Shown here: piece after piece, positions 23,101 to 38,100 of the stretch
How the letters are laid out: every line of letters begins with the position of its first letter
Numbering within the stretch: position 1 is the first letter of the stretch
Source of the DNA: Sphaerolaimus hirsutus
Lineage: Eukaryota; Nematoda; Chromadorea; Monhysterida; Sphaerolaimidae
DNA: 64,000 bases
Assembly: GCA_964036195.1 (NCBI GenBank)
Contig: OZ038459.1
Coordinates: forward strand, 2,601,206 to 2,665,205
Reading direction: 5' to 3'
Notes under the pieces: model-generated
What the model was told of the DNA's origin: nothing
The model's database searches: none
What the model saw: the letters and a program-made list of their open reading frames with translations, nothing else
Translations under genes and position numbers: made by a program

Positions 23101-26100
23101 TCCTTATATAAGGCTGTAAAAACTTATAAATGGTGGTTATTGTTGCATTTTTCACGATTTTCTCTCAAAATTTTCACTATGAAAAAATAAACCCCCCGGG
23201 GGCGTAACTCGAGGAATTACGGTAGTTATTTAAGCAAAATATCGCCATCGAGAATCTACATGGTCCCAACCCAACGTCACACACTACAGTTACACGCCGC
23301 CAGCCTTGGGTATCGTGAAAATCTATTGGAGCACTTGTCTGGCGGCCGCCACGCTAGCCGCCTTCGACCCGGAAAACACTGGCGCGCTGCTCACGGAAAT
23401 TTATCCATTTGTGGCCGCATTTATTGCCATGATGATTGTCAAGTGAGTTGTTTTTAAAACATAACTTTTTTTCAAAATTGTTGTTTGTTTAAAAAACTGG
23501 TGTCAATTCCGCGAGAAACCTTGAGTTGAGTAGTGAAAAGTAAAATGAGGAGTAGAATGAGAAGTTAGAAGTGAAATTTGAAGTAAACAGCGGACACGTC
23601 AGGTTTGGCACCCAAAAGTTGAGTCAGTGCGGGAGCCCATATCTCCAACTGTAGTGGGGGGATTTATTCAAAATTTTGAGGCCATATACTCGAAACCCCC
23701 CACTACAGCTGGAGATATGGGCTTCCGCACTGACTCAACTTGTGGGTGCCAAACCTGGCCTGTCCGCTGTTTATAATGAGAAGTGAAATGAGAAAGGTGA
23801 AGGTGAAGTGCAAGGACGTATCCAGGGGGGGGGGGGGCGGGGGGGGCTGCAGCCCCCCCCCCTTCTCGGGGTGAGACCCAAAAAGTCCCGGAAAATGCAA
23901 CTTTTCCTACATATTTTCCGATGGTTCTTAAAAATTTTGCGCGCGAGCGCGCAATTTCGTCCCCATGCATTGTATTTTCAGCGGATCGGCCCCTGTAAAC
24001 CAATATACTCGGAAATAAAACCCATTTTTGCGATTTTCGCTGTATATGTATGCATTTTGCATACATATAAAGCGGTTCCTGGCGCTGGCGCCAACGCCAA
24101 TAGCGCCATGGAATGGTGCCTTTGTATGGCGCTAGCGCCAAAACGCCTTTCCGTCCCTATATAGGGAAAAGTTTTAGGGGGGGGGGCTGAGCCCCCCCCG
24201 TTCGCTGGCCCCCGTAAACAAGCAGCCCCCCCCCGCTCAAAAATCCTGGATACGTCCCTGGTGAAGTGAGAAGTAAAATGAGACGTGAAAGGTTAGCTTC
24301 GCTTTTAACTTCTCAATTTTCGGGTCACTTTTTAAAATAATGATGGTTAACACAACCGAATTTTTTCAGCGATTTCAAATGGCCCCCGTTCACTTTGGTA
24401 GCCACCAGCGATGCAGACGCTGCATTCCGCGCCAGAGAGACACAGGTTACTTTTTTGCACTCAATTTCGCAAATTTTAAGAAACTTTAAGATAGCGAAGT
24501 GACAATTATTTTCATTTCAGATTTAATTGTCACTTAATTAGTTCATTTGAAACGTGACTTTACTTTTGACTTTTACAGAACGCTTTTTGGAACAAAATAT
24601 ATTTCAAACGGTTTCGGTTTAATCGGTTTAAAAAACGCCATACTTATCAGTTGCCATTTTCATATCAAATGAACTGGCATCAACAATTCCAGTTTACTCC
24701 CTGCGTTTCTGTTTATTCGACTACATTGGTCTATTTTTTCAGTTATTGGAGCTGGAACGTAGAAGGATAATCGAATTGGAAACGCACCTGGCACAGAAAT
24801 TGATCACGCGTGAAAACAGCCACCTTTTGGCTTTGCTTTGCGACTTGAACCCTACGTAAAGTGAAATTGCGAATTACCGTTCGAAATAACCGGTTCAACG
24901 CGCCGGTCTCGGTTCCGGTAAATCAGGAGTTCCGGTTCCGAGAATCCGCTCCAGACCGCGTTTACCGTTAACCGTTTACCGCAATTTTAGAAATTTACCG
25001 TACCGTACTGTTCACTGAATAATAGAATATTTACCGTACCGTATCGCTTACCGCAAAGCTGTACTGTTTGCCGCCCACCGCAGGGGGCCGCCGCGCCAGC
25101 CGCCCGATGAGATTTTGCAACATCTCGCCGCTCTGAATCGAAAATTTGAGTTGGGAACAAAGTTGTGCGCCTGCAGGAGCCCGGACTACTTCGTGCAGAT
25201 TGTCAAATTCAAGGTTGCTTTTATCGTTATCTCAATCACGGTCGTTTTAGAGTAAACAATAAATGTATGTGAGATGAATTGACATTTCTCGTGATGCATC
25301 AGTTTATTAACTCCGATAAAACTCGCGAGCCCAAGCGCGCGCCCGATTCCGATTAAACTAGATACTTCCTTGGTACTCATACATGGGTATGGTGCGCATA
25401 TAGACCCCATGTATATAAACCCGGTGCCCATGTAGACCCGGTGCGCATGTACGGTTGAACAACATGCGCACCGGGACTACATGGGCACCAGGTAGAAATA
25501 CATGGGCACTGAGCCTACATGCGCACCGAATTTACATGCGCACCGGCACAGACCCGATAAACACAGCCCCCCACATACCCCCCCCCCCAGGGCGCGGCGG
25601 CCGAGTCGCCCCGCTGGCTGGTGGAGCTGGTGCGCGAGGGCAGCGACTCTCTGCTGGGCGTGCTGCCGTGCGCGTCCGTGTGCCAGCTCCTGCTGCACGA
25701 CATGGCCGCGCTGCACGCCGCCGCCGCCGCACCGACCGATGAACACGATGAGGTCCTTGGGGAGGAGGAGCTTGTTGGGCAACATGTTGGACAGTGGTTG
25801 GTTTCTGGTGTGGTGGGTAGTGATGGCAAAAAGTTTTGAAGTCCTCGTTTTAGAAGAAGTTATTTAAACAAAATAAAATTTTTCAAAAGGCTGGAGGCGC
25901 GGGTTCGATTCCCGCCACTGGCAGTGCAAATTTTGCACTCTTTCTCTAGTTTCTAAAAAATATTCAATTTACCCATTTACCCAGAAAAACATTTACCCTT
26001 CCCAGGCCCCAATCCGAAGACCGTCGCTTCGCATCGGCTCCGATTTCGAGCAGCGGCGATGCACTGGGCCAACTCGCCAGACTGGAGAAGCGCGCCAAAT

Positions 26101-29100
26101 CGGGAGACGGCCCAGCCAACAAATTGGCCACTGGAAAGACTGTGGAAATGGCCACGCGGTCAGTTTGCTGGGATGGTTGAGGGTGCTATTTGTTTGTGTA
26201 TATTGAAATCGAGGTGGCTATGTATTTTACCCCTCAAATACCCCTTGAATTAACCCCCTAAACTCGAAATAGGTTTGAGCGAGCTTGGGGAAAAAAACCC
26301 TTGAAATACCCCCATGTCTGAGCGAGCTGAGGAATAAATTCCCCCCCCCCCCTCGAAATACCCCCCTCTGGAATGATGTACATGATGTATGCAATGTAAA
26401 TACTTCGTAAATCGCAATGTAATCGTCACACACCTTATAATTTAAAATTAATCACCAGACTCCGCTCTGACGTCTGGCCGGCTATCTCGACTGCAGAAAA
26501 CTGCAAATCGCAGTGCGGCGACCGGACGGAAGACACTTTCGTCGGTTTGCTAGCGCAGTTGGCGGCGGCAGCTTCGCACAGGCGTCAACTCGCAGTTCGC
26601 GCCGTGTATTTGGTGCTTGATCGCAGCGTCAATATTGAGGGTGAGTTTATGTTTTGATTTGCAACTGAGAGGGGTTATGTATCTCGAACTTTGACTCCCC
26701 CGGGGTTGGATAGATGCCAAATCGCTCTCTAAAGGGGTAGTTTTTTTGGAGAGTTCACCGGGGTTCGATATATAGGCTTTTCCAATGTGTAGAAGGAAGA
26801 ATAGCGAGAAAAATCGTTAAAAGAAGGTGAAGAATAGCACAATATAGGTATATAAGCACATAGTACAAAAATAGTTGAAAATAATACATAAAACAATGAC
26901 AGTGATTTTAAGGCGAAAATCTGTAAAAAGTTATGAAATTTATGGGGTGGGTTCAGGGAATAGTAGACAAAAATTTAGCCTCCGGTATAGATAGAGAGCT
27001 GGGCGGTTTGAGGAAAGGGTTATTACCCCCAAACCCCCATTCGAGACCCCTGTTTGTGGCACCTATTTGGAAAATAATTTGTTTATGTCACTCTTCACAG
27101 ATGCTCTGAACAACGAACAGAATCCGGCCTCTGATAAAGCAGCATTTGAACGGTGCTTGTTCGAGTTTTTCCCCCAAATTCAGTTCGCTGATAGAGATCG
27201 AACAATTGGTGTGTGAGATTTTTTTTTTTAATTCAAAAATCAAGTCGGTCAACCAGATTTTTCTATACAAATTTTGTTAAGCGGCGTTGACACTGTGACG
27301 ACTGTGACGACATAAATGTGATTTTTCAGTCATTTTTGTGCGATACATATGAAAAATTTTTCATGTGTGAAGCCTCTATTGATCATGACTTGATCAGCCC
27401 CACTGCCTAAGACAAACATAAAATTGTATACATTGCGTGTTCATGCACACTTCATAGATCACACTTTTTTCTTGTTGTCGGAGGTAGTCGCTGATTTGTT
27501 GTCGCCAGCGCCTTTAACGAGGCCACCGACAACGCCCCTGGAACAAATACAGCGACAACCTCCGACAACAAAAAAATTGTGTGATCTAGTGTGCATGAAC
27601 ACACAATGTATATAATTTAGTGTTTGTCTTAGGCAATGGGGCTGATCAAGTCATAATCGATTAAGGCTTCACACATGTAAAATATTTCATATACATCCAA
27701 CAAAAATGGCTGAAAAATAGCATTTTTTGTCGTCACCGTGTAAAAGGCGCCTTACACAATTTTTACAGAAAAAAAACGATTTTACAGGCAATACTTGCGT
27801 AGAGTTGGCCAAATGCACGGGCTACCAGACGGACCCGGATGTAATTTCGCTGTGTTTGAAATTTATTGAAAGCCATCTGGATATTCTGATCGCCGCCCAC
27901 AATGAAAGTGCCAAGGTGAAGGAGGGTGAAAATGATGCCAAGAGGGAGTCTGTTTTTGAAAAAGTGAGTGACTAAGTTGGATGGAGTTAAAGTAGTTTTT
28001 ACGATTTGTTTTTTCCATTTACCGAATTTGTCACTCATAATGTCAATTGTCACTTTACTTTACCACATAACTTGACACAACTTTCCACTGTTGTGACTTT
28101 TCCACCTGCGTAATGGCCCTAGCCACTAGTTGACAATGACACCAAATGTCAACCTGTTGCTAATTCAAAGCTTGCCGAGAATTGTTTCCACTTCGCATGA
28201 TTGTGTAGACATGTACTTGATGCTCGCCTTGTACACAGAACATAAATAGCGCGATATTTCTTTGAACACTACAGTTTCATCTGCAACATAATCGTGACTT
28301 GAATTGGGAAGCTTTGAATTGGGACGGGAACCAGTTGACATTTTCTATCCCTGGCAACTCGTGTGTAGGGCCAATCTGTCAACCACACTCCCCCCCCGTG
28401 CAGGTGGTCACGGAGCTGTCTGACCTGCTGGCGGACCGGTTCGCCATGCTGGACCGGCTGCTGCAGCGGGCGCCGGCGGCCGTGGAGTCTGCGCTGTGCG
28501 TGTGCGCCGCCTACATGCGCGTGGCCAGGCAGCCCAAGGGCGACGCCGTCGAGTGGTCCACCAGGCAGGACCAGGTTACCACAGGGGGTTGGGGGGGGGG
28601 GTTGTGGGGGGTTTGGGGTGGAGGGGGGAGTGATGCAAAGGCGGCTTTGAATTGAAATTGAGAATTTTCTGGGATATTTACATTAAAAATATCGAGAGAG
28701 AAAAATTGTTTTGATTTTTGTCAGGATTTTCCAGAGACATTCAATCATAAATATTGATTGTTTGAGAAAATTTCTACAAATATCAGAAAATAAAAAAATA
28801 TCGCACTTTTATTCATTTATATATTTTCCAGGGTTTTTTTCCACAGATTTAATTAGGTACACATTCTCAAAATCACCGTTCGATGGCTCCACACACACTA
28901 ATTCACATCGACACCAAATGTCAACTGATTCCGATTCCAATTCAAAGATTGAGCTCACGAAGCAACCAACGACGTTCAAATGCAAATTTGGAATTAGGAT
29001 CGGAACCAGTTGACATTTGGTGTCGATGTCAACTAGCGTGTGTGGAGCCAATGCCATCCACCCCAGCCGCACTCGGTCGCAGGTGCTGGTGGAGTGGCGG

Positions 29101-32100
29101 CAGGACGACCGCGTGCACCAGTCGGTCATGTCCGTGCGCTGCATCAGCGCCATGGTGCAGCTGCTCGCCGTCACGCCGCATTCGCTCCTGCGCTGGTGCC
29201 ACTCCCGCACCCTTGAAAATGCACTGGCAAATGTAGAATGTCTTGCAAAGTGTCTGAAGTAATGGAAAATGCCCTGCAAACCGAGCTGCCTTTTTCCAAG
29301 GCATCTTCCATGATCTTGGACACTTTGCATGACATTTGACAATATCCGTGTTTTGGACACTTTGCATGATATTGACATTTTCCAGAGCATTTTACATGTC
29401 TTTAGACACTTTGCATGACACATTGACATTTTCCAGGTCAGTTTACAGGGTCTGGGAGTGCCCCTGGTCTGTGCGCGGCCGCGAAGCCTGGGAACAGCTG
29501 ATCGTGACTTGGCTGGCGCCGGCGCCCAGCGCCTTTCTCATGGACACCATGGAGGAGGCGGAGCTAACCCCTGATTGGTTGAAGTTGAGAATGTTTAAGG
29601 TTGGTCGCCCAGGGGTTTGTAGGGGGTGGTTAACCCCCCAAATCGTCCATGTATTTATCTATCTACCTATCTGGCGCGATTTTTGGGAAAATTTTGCCCC
29701 AATTTTTCACCCAAAGTCGCTAATTTTCATACCTTTTTTTAGTTTTTCACTTTTAAAATCATTATTTCATTTGTTTGATTGCCTATTTTCTGCGATTTTG
29801 TGTACTATATATATTTACTTGTATGACTATTTTTCACCTGCATTTAGCGTTTTTTCTCTATTTTTTTCCTTCTATACCTTGGAAAAGTCTAAATATTGAA
29901 TTTCCGAACCCCCCCTCACAAAAATTGAGGTGAGTGCGAATTTTGAGGGGGGGTGGGGTTAAACGTTGTTTAAAATTTTTCAAACTCCCAGTACAAATTT
30001 GTTGTTTGTAACGTACGCAGACGTAGAAAAATGCAACAATCAGCATCATGTATATAAGTATGTAATTGGTATAAACCATGTTCTAACGCAGGGACGTATC
30101 CAGGATTTTTGAGCGGGGGGGGGGAGCTGCTTTTTTACGGAGCCCCGCCCCCCCCCCTCTAAAATTTTACCTACAGAACGCCGGAACGGCGCCATAGCGC
30201 CATGGCGCTGCCGCCATTACCAGGCGCCACTCCATAGTGCCATTGGCGTTGGCGCTAGCGCCATGAAACGCTGTATATGTATCCAAATCAACATACAAAT
30301 GCAACGAAAACCATGTATTAACGATGTTTTGTAGCTACAGGAAGCAATAAAGTGATAATGCTGCATGCATGGTGTAAGATGCGCGCTTGCGCGCAAAATT
30401 TTTGGAAATAGCTTGAAAAACTTATAAGAAAAGTTCCATTTCCCGCTATTTTTTTTGTCTGACCTCGGAAGGGGGGGGGGACTGCCCCCCCCCCGCCCCC
30501 CTGGATACGGCCTTGTTGTAACGTAACAAAGTCATGGTTTTTAACTGTTTAAAGTCATGTTCTGCATTGCCTGGATCACAAACCGCAGCTTTTGTCATTT
30601 ACGTCCTCTTTACACCCAATTTTTGTTTGAGGGTATTTCGAGGGGGGTTATAAACTCAGTGTCCATAGGGGGGGGTATTTCGAGGATATACTATAGCAAC
30701 ATTTCAGTGCGCGTCTGGGGACGAGCGTATCATCAAAGCTGCCGCCGATGAAGTCGACCTGCCCGTGCTCCTCGGCGCGCTCAAGTCCTTTTGTCTCACG
30801 CCGCCCGCAATCAGGTATTTTTGCACTTTTTTCAACTTTTTGTTTGTTACTTGAATAATATTTACAACTTGGGTACTGGTTTTTCGGGTCTTGATCGATC
30901 CCGCGCGCCGTATATCGTCATGTAAAATGTCACAAATGTTTACAAATCTGTCAAATGTCAATTGTCATGTAAAATGTCAACTGCTCACAAATTTGTCAAA
31001 TGTCAATTGTCCTGTAAAATGTCAACTGCTTGGTAAAAAGGGTTTATTTTCCCTTTCATTTGAAAAATTTGTGTGACAATTTTACAGTTTATCACGATCT
31101 CGACCCCTTTCGATCCCCTTAATGCACAGAGTGGTTCTGAGCTCGTTGGACAAACTTTGCAAGACCGGTTCCACGGAAGTTGCAGCTGAGCTGCGCAGCG
31201 CCATAGCCAGCGCCTTTCCCAAGCAGCTGGTGCCAGTCCCGAACCCTGGAAAATGTCGTGCAACATGTAAAATGTCATGTCAAGTGTGAAATGTCATGTA
31301 AAATAGGTTTTGGACGATTAATCGCATCTAATATCGACTATTTTTCATATCGAATATTCTATATCGACCATTTTTCATTTTGAATACCCAATAGGAAAAA
31401 TGTATCGATTTACGACATGACATTTACGCAGATTGCGGGTATCATATCGTCCTGACTCTAATGTAAATATTTCCTTTAACTGGAAATTTGACACTTGAAC
31501 TGGAAATTTGACACTTTACATGGCACTTCGCAGGACGCTTTTCATGACACTTAACACGACACTTTACACTGCCCGCGACACTTTCCACTTTTCGGCACTG
31601 TCGCTGGGCGCGCGGCCCGGCGGCGCGTACACGTTGCACAGGAGCTTCGCGCACGCCAAGCGCTTGCTGCTCGCCGGCGACACGTACCGCACCGGCGACC
31701 ACCAAGTGGGAGCCGCCTTTGAGCAGTGGGCCCTGGCCAATGGCGCCCTGGAGGGGGACACCCAGGGGGGTGCCGTCACTGGTTAGTGTGGGGGGTTTGG
31801 GGGTGGGTGATTTTTCGATTTGTTTTTATGGGGGTGGAAATTAACTTTTAAATCATATATTTGAACACCTTGAACTGTATTGCTTGTCACAAATTTCATG
31901 CGAAATGTCCAACGTTTAATGATAACATGTTTTCTCTATCTTTTTATTTTAATTGCCATTTCGCATGACACTTTACAGGGTGCGGGATAATCCTCCACCG
32001 CATGCTTGACATATAATGTTACCGTATTTTAAAATAGTCACATAAATTATTTTATGAATGGATATTTGGTCACATGATCAATTATTCACCAAATTGACCT

Positions 32101-35100
32101 ATAGTGAAAAAATTGTCATGACGACAAAATTATGTTACTTCTATATTCACTACATTACACTGTAAAGGCAATTCAGGCGCCTGTAGATAACTAGCAGGAT
32201 TCTCTCCGACCTTCGGTCGGGTTTTGTGGTTCTCTACAATTAATACCATTGGAGGAAATATGATAGTTTAGTTAAGTTTGCCCACATGCTAGGCATGTGT
32301 TTTGAAATGTGGTATGTAATGTACCAACAATAACAAGACCAATACCAAAGATGCAATGTTTTGGAATGGATTTTTTGTAAACTTCTGTAAAATGGTTGGG
32401 CAGTGTGCATTTTGTGTGGTATAGGTTTTGTGATATGATAGTGTGGTTTTTGCAAGGTGTCAAACTTTGTTGTTATCTTAAATTGGTTACATTTGTGCTT
32501 TGCTGTTCTTTTTGTGTTTGTAAATCCTTGTGGTATTAATTGTAGAGAACCACAAAACCCAACTGAAGGTTGGAGAGAATCCTGCTATAGGTACCCACTA
32601 CTCAGAGGCTTGCAAAAACTGACACCCCAGTGGGGACCCCCTCCAAATGGCATCACCCAGGGCACCCCCCAAAAGTCCCTGGGAACTGCCCAAAAATGGG
32701 ACCCCCTAGGGCCCCACAAATATGGCACCCCCTGAGGACCACCAAAAAATGGCACCCCTAAGGGACCCCCCAAAAATAGCACCCCCTAGGGACCCCCCAA
32801 AAATGGCATCCCCTGGGGACCCCCCAAACATGGCACCCCCTAGGAACCGCCACAAAAATGGCACCCCCTGGGGACCCACCCAAAGTTGGCTCCCCCTGGG
32901 GACTCTCCAAAAATGGCACCCCCTGGGGACCCCCCCCCCCCCAAATGGCACCCCCTATGGACCCCCCCCCCCCACAAAAAAATATAGCACCCCCCTAAGG
33001 ACCAACAAAAAACAGCACCGCTGGGGACCACCCAAAAAATTGCATCCCATGGGGACCCCCTTGAAATGGCACCCCCATATGTGCCTCCAAAAAATGGCAC
33101 CCCCTGGAGACCCCCCAAAAATGGCACCCCATGGGGACCCCCTCTAAATCCTGTAAACACAGCCCCTAGTTTGGAAACTCCTGTAAACTCAGCCCCTAAT
33201 TTGGAAACTCCCATAGACTCAGCCCCTAATTTGGAAACTCCCATAAACTCAGTCCCTAATTTGGAAACTCCTGTAAACTCATTTTCAGGTTTATGGTAAT
33301 GTAGTGTCAAAAAAGAATGAATATTTGAAATAATCGCTAGCATCAATCCACAAATGCATCAATTCACAATCTTCAATTTTTTAGCCCCAGGGGTTAGACT
33401 TAAAGGTTATGGTTATGTAGAGTAGAAATGGAGTGCACATCTCAAATCACTGCAATAAAAAACCCACAAATGCATCATTTCACAAATTGAAAGTTTTTGG
33501 GCCCAGGGGTTCATTATCAGGGTTTTAGTAATGTGGTGTAAAAATTGAGTGTATATTCAAAATCGCTACAATCAGAAACCCACAAACACATCATTTTATG
33601 ATTTGAAAATTTTTAGCCCTGGGGGTTCATTTTCAGGGTTATGGTAATGTAGTGTCAAAATGATCTGCATATTTCAAATCAAGGCAATCTAAAAGCCAGA
33701 AATGCATCATTTCACAATTTCTAATTTATTTTCAATTTTCAATTTAAGGCTTACAGTAATGTAGAGTTGAAATTGAGTCATTTCGAATCAGTGCAATTAG
33801 AAACCTGCAAAATGCATCATTTCACAATTTGAAATTTTTGGGTCTAGGGGTTCAATTTCAGGGTTTTAGTAATTTAGTGTCAAAATGGAGTGCATATTTG
33901 AAATTGCTACAATCAGAAACCCACAAATGCATCATTTTATGATTTGAAAGTTTTCAGCCCAGGGGGTTCATTTTTAGGGTTATGGTAATGTAGTGTCAAA
34001 ATGAAATGCATATTTCAAATGAGTGCAATCAGAAACCCAAAAATGAATGATTTCACAAATTGAAAGTTTTTGGCTCCAGAGTTTCATTTTCAGGGTTATG
34101 GTTATGTAGTTTTCAGGGTTATGTAGTGTCAAAATGGAGTGCATATTTCAAATCAGTGTAATCAGAAACCCACATTGAATCATTTCTCAATTTCTAATTT
34201 TTGAAGCCCTGGGCATATTTGAAATTGTTACACTCAGAAACCCACAAATCCATCATTTTATGATTTGAAAGTTTTTGGCCCAGGGGGTTCATTTTTAGGG
34301 TTATGGTAATGTAGTGTCAAAATGAAGTGCATATTTTAAATTAGTGCTATCAGAAACCCGAAAATGCATTATTTCTCAAATTGAAAGTATTTGGCCCCAT
34401 GGGTTCATTTTTAGGGTTATGGTAATGTAGTGTCAAAATGGAGTGCATATATCAAATCAGTGCAATCAGAAACCCAAGAATGAATGATTTCACAAATTGA
34501 AAGTTTTTGGTTCCAGAGGTTCATTTTCAGGGTTATGGTCATGTAGTTTTCAGGGTTATGTAGTGTCAAAATGGAGTGCATTATATATCAAATCAGTGCA
34601 ATTAGAAACCCACAATGCATCATTTCACAATTTGAAAGTTGGCCCCAGGGATTCAATTTCAGGGTTATGGTAATGTACTGTCAGAATGGAGTGCATATTT
34701 CAAATCATTGTAATCAGTAACCCACAAATGCATCATATCACAATTTATATTTTTTAGCCCCGGGGTCCTCACTGAAGGATTATGGTAATGTTATTGTTAA
34801 CTCCCATAAACTCAGCCCCTAATTTGACAAACACCCATCAACTCAACTCCCATAAACTCAGCCTCTAATTTGTAAACTTGTGTCAACAGCCCCTTATTTT
34901 TAAACTTCTGTCAACTCAACCCTAATTTATAAACACCCATCAACTCAACCCTGAATTGAAAACTCAGCCCCTAAAAACTCAAGTTCACCCCCTATACATG
35001 TGCAATTGCATTCTTGGGAAGCAACTTTGCCATCTACTAACCCTGTTTGTCAAGATTGTAACGTGTTTGTAAAGGGCATTTTGTACTAATAAATAGTGAC

Positions 35101-38100
35101 TGCATTGTGTGAAAAAACACACACGAATCGGGCAAAAAATGAGGCTGTGATTGTGCCCCTATCTTTTGCATTGAAGCATCCTTAGCGTGCAGTTCTCTCG
35201 AAATTGTATAGGTGGAGATAAATACCGTAATCAACAATATCATCAAAATCTATTTTTCATAACCTCAACACAGGTGAATCTGTAGTCCTTTCATCCGACC
35301 CCCCCTCTGCTGCGGGACCGGAGTCAGTTGACACAAAATGCAGTTTCCCAATGGCTGAATTGTCAACTCCACTGACGGATTTACTGGCTAGCGCGGACAA
35401 GGGTCAAGGCGGCGCTGTGATGAAACTTTTGCATAGAATTGCCGCTATGGTTGGCGGGTTTAAAAAATCGGATTTGTGCATTTTTGTGATCGCCTAAACT
35501 TGTGTTTCGATTTTTTAAATTTGTTTTATATAATTTATTTGAATTCGACTTTAAAATGCTTTTTCCAGTCGAAAAACGATGCCGATTGGAAACGAGTGGT
35601 CGATTGGCTTTGCATCAAATTGGACAAGGCTAGGAAAATTGGACATGTTGACGGGGACGATGTTTTGACCCAGATTTTGTCCGTGCTGTCGTGTAGAATC
35701 CAGGTCTGGTGCTACTGTTGAATTTGTTTTTTGATAACCATCTGTATTGTCAGCGTACTCACTATCGCTTTGAGCAAGACCTCCCTTGAAAAATTCCCCA
35801 GCGTCAACCATCTGCGGGAAAATAACGTATAAAAATATCTAGTTAGGCGCAAATTCCATGTGCATTGTTTTTGCAACCTTACACTGAAATTTACACCTGT
35901 ACATACTGGTTTTATAGTGTATAGGTAACACTAAAATCAGTAACGTATGGTATAATGTTTATGGAAAATTAACCCCCCCCCCCTTTGAATACGTCCCCCT
36001 TCGAAAAATCTCCCCATAAGAAACGTCTGACGAAAAAAAACTCCCCAGGGACATATTCATTGTTATACGGTATTTCAATAATTTTTCGAATATAACAGGC
36101 GTGGAAAAATAGTGAAAGCGGTAAACGACTGTTAAAAGCATGTTCCCGATTAATAGAAATGGGACAAATGAAGAGCAATGGGCTATTGTTTATGGTCTGC
36201 GAAAGATTAATTTCGATGACAATTGGCGTAGAGAAGAAAAAACCAGCTGCAGTGGAGAAAAAGCATACCAGTGACACATTGGAACCGGGTATGGTGTCAT
36301 TTTTTGGATGTTTTTTTTTTGAAAATGGCCCTCGTTGACAGCCAAAACTTCCGAAGCCGATTAGTATGTGTTGAACGAATTTGCGGAATTGGTCAACTGT
36401 TGTTGACGGAGATGAAAAATAGTGCCATTTTGGTGAACTTGTGTGAATGTTATCATATTTAGATAATTTGCAAATTTGGTGAAAAAAGGTGAATTTAGTC
36501 GAAAATAAAAAAATGCTCGTCCCGACCGTTCGTGATTCCGCGCCATAGATATACTTGGCAGACCGCAAAGTATGTGCAGAATCCTACCATAACTTAATGA
36601 ATCAAATCTTGTTATAAATTCGTAATTAGTTATCATATAGTAAAAACTAAATACCATGAGAAAAAAAACTGTATAATTTTTGGTTGATTATTCAAATGGG
36701 TTATGGTAGGTTTCCATACTAAGTGTGATGTCCGCAGAGTATGCATTCGAAGATACGCTGTCCAAGACCTATAAAAATGTCTTATAAAAATAACTAGGTA
36801 CATTTGCAGGTGAAATTGACGGGGAAATTGATCCCGAAGGGACTGCGACGGATAAAAAACCGGTGCCCTCTGAGCTGGCCGACAACCAGTCCAAGGTATG
36901 TGCTCGAATTAGTTCCCCTGCGATGCACACCCAGAGGCACCCCGCTTTGAAATACCCCCAGGTGTCAGTGGGAAACCCCTCGAAATACCCCCCGGCAGTC
37001 CCGCACCTTGTAAAGTGTAAAGTTGAGTGATAAATTTTAAAGTCAGAACGTTACCATCAGGAAACAAAAATTATCGCTGAACTTTTGATATTTTGCCTCA
37101 CATTTGACAAAGTTGTATGACATTTTGCACGGCATTATACACTTTGCATGGCACTTTTCAAGGTGCGGGACCGTCACTGGTCTGAGTGGGCTTGGGAATC
37201 CCCCCCCCTTTCGAAACACTATGCCACCTTTGCCAACAATGAGCACGTAAATAACAAAACAACCCACAGGGGAATAAATTAAAGCGGTGCACTGCCTGGG
37301 CTGTTTCATTGAATATAAATAGCTTTATGCGATCGATAAATCCAATTGAGTCGTCTACTTCTAAAAGTCGACAAGTCCAAAATATGAAAATTTGGAGTTA
37401 GGCCCGGAAACGTTATCTGGGGCTACTACCGCACATTTTTTTTATTTTCCATAAAATTTTTGACCTCACATGCCCATATGGCAAAGTGCCAAATTTGACA
37501 TTTTTGGGGAAAAATGCAAAAATTTCGGGCAAGAAATCGACAAGTCCACCTAGTTTAGTGCAAGAAGTCGACAAGTCCATTCCTCCGCTTCCTTTTTTAT
37601 GGGAAAAAATAGCAAGAAATGTGATATGTCCACTATGGACAGCTACTTCTAAAAGTCGACAAGTGCATCAATTGCCCATAAGGCAGCCTCGGCCTCCCCG
37701 GGAACAAAAATGTTCTCTAGTGCAAGTAGTCGACAAGTCCAATTCCCTCCCAAAAACAGTTTTGCTCTGAACGAATGGAAATTTATGGACACCCAATTTT
37801 TCACATAAAGGTTGAGAGCAGGGGCTGAAAATTTGACACTTTATTGTGAACATATGGAACTTAATGGGAAGCATGAGAGAGCCAAATTGGACACGCACCA
37901 CGGGCGTTGAATTGGGTCCGAAACTTAAAATGCGATTTACTCAAAATCACATTTTGTGGACTTGTCGACTTTTATAAGTAGGGGCCTCAATTGGATGTGT
38001 ACTTTCATTTGCCGTTTGAACCCTGTAACCCTCGTCAATAAATAAATAACTTTTACCGTATTTCTTCTAATAGAAGGGCGCCCTTCTATTTTTTCGTCAA

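Noticed and set aside
25890-25950. Functional tRNA gene
   Set aside because: Only the T-arm side is intact and the same tail occurs in another decayed copy; a SINE fragment.
28809-29429. 206-codon minus-strand frame
   Set aside because: It runs antisense through INTS1 exon 27, a MITE and an introner; its Cys/Lys-rich start is the translation of the TTTGCATGACA repeats.
32722-33346. Open frames of 141 (plus) and 168 (minus) codons
   Set aside because: They arise from the minisatellite period and simply repeat one peptide per unit; not evidence of coding.
33290-34800. Regularly spaced repeats resembling a CRISPR array
   Set aside because: Units are about 115 bp and diverged throughout with no unique spacers, in an animal intron; an ordinary satellite.
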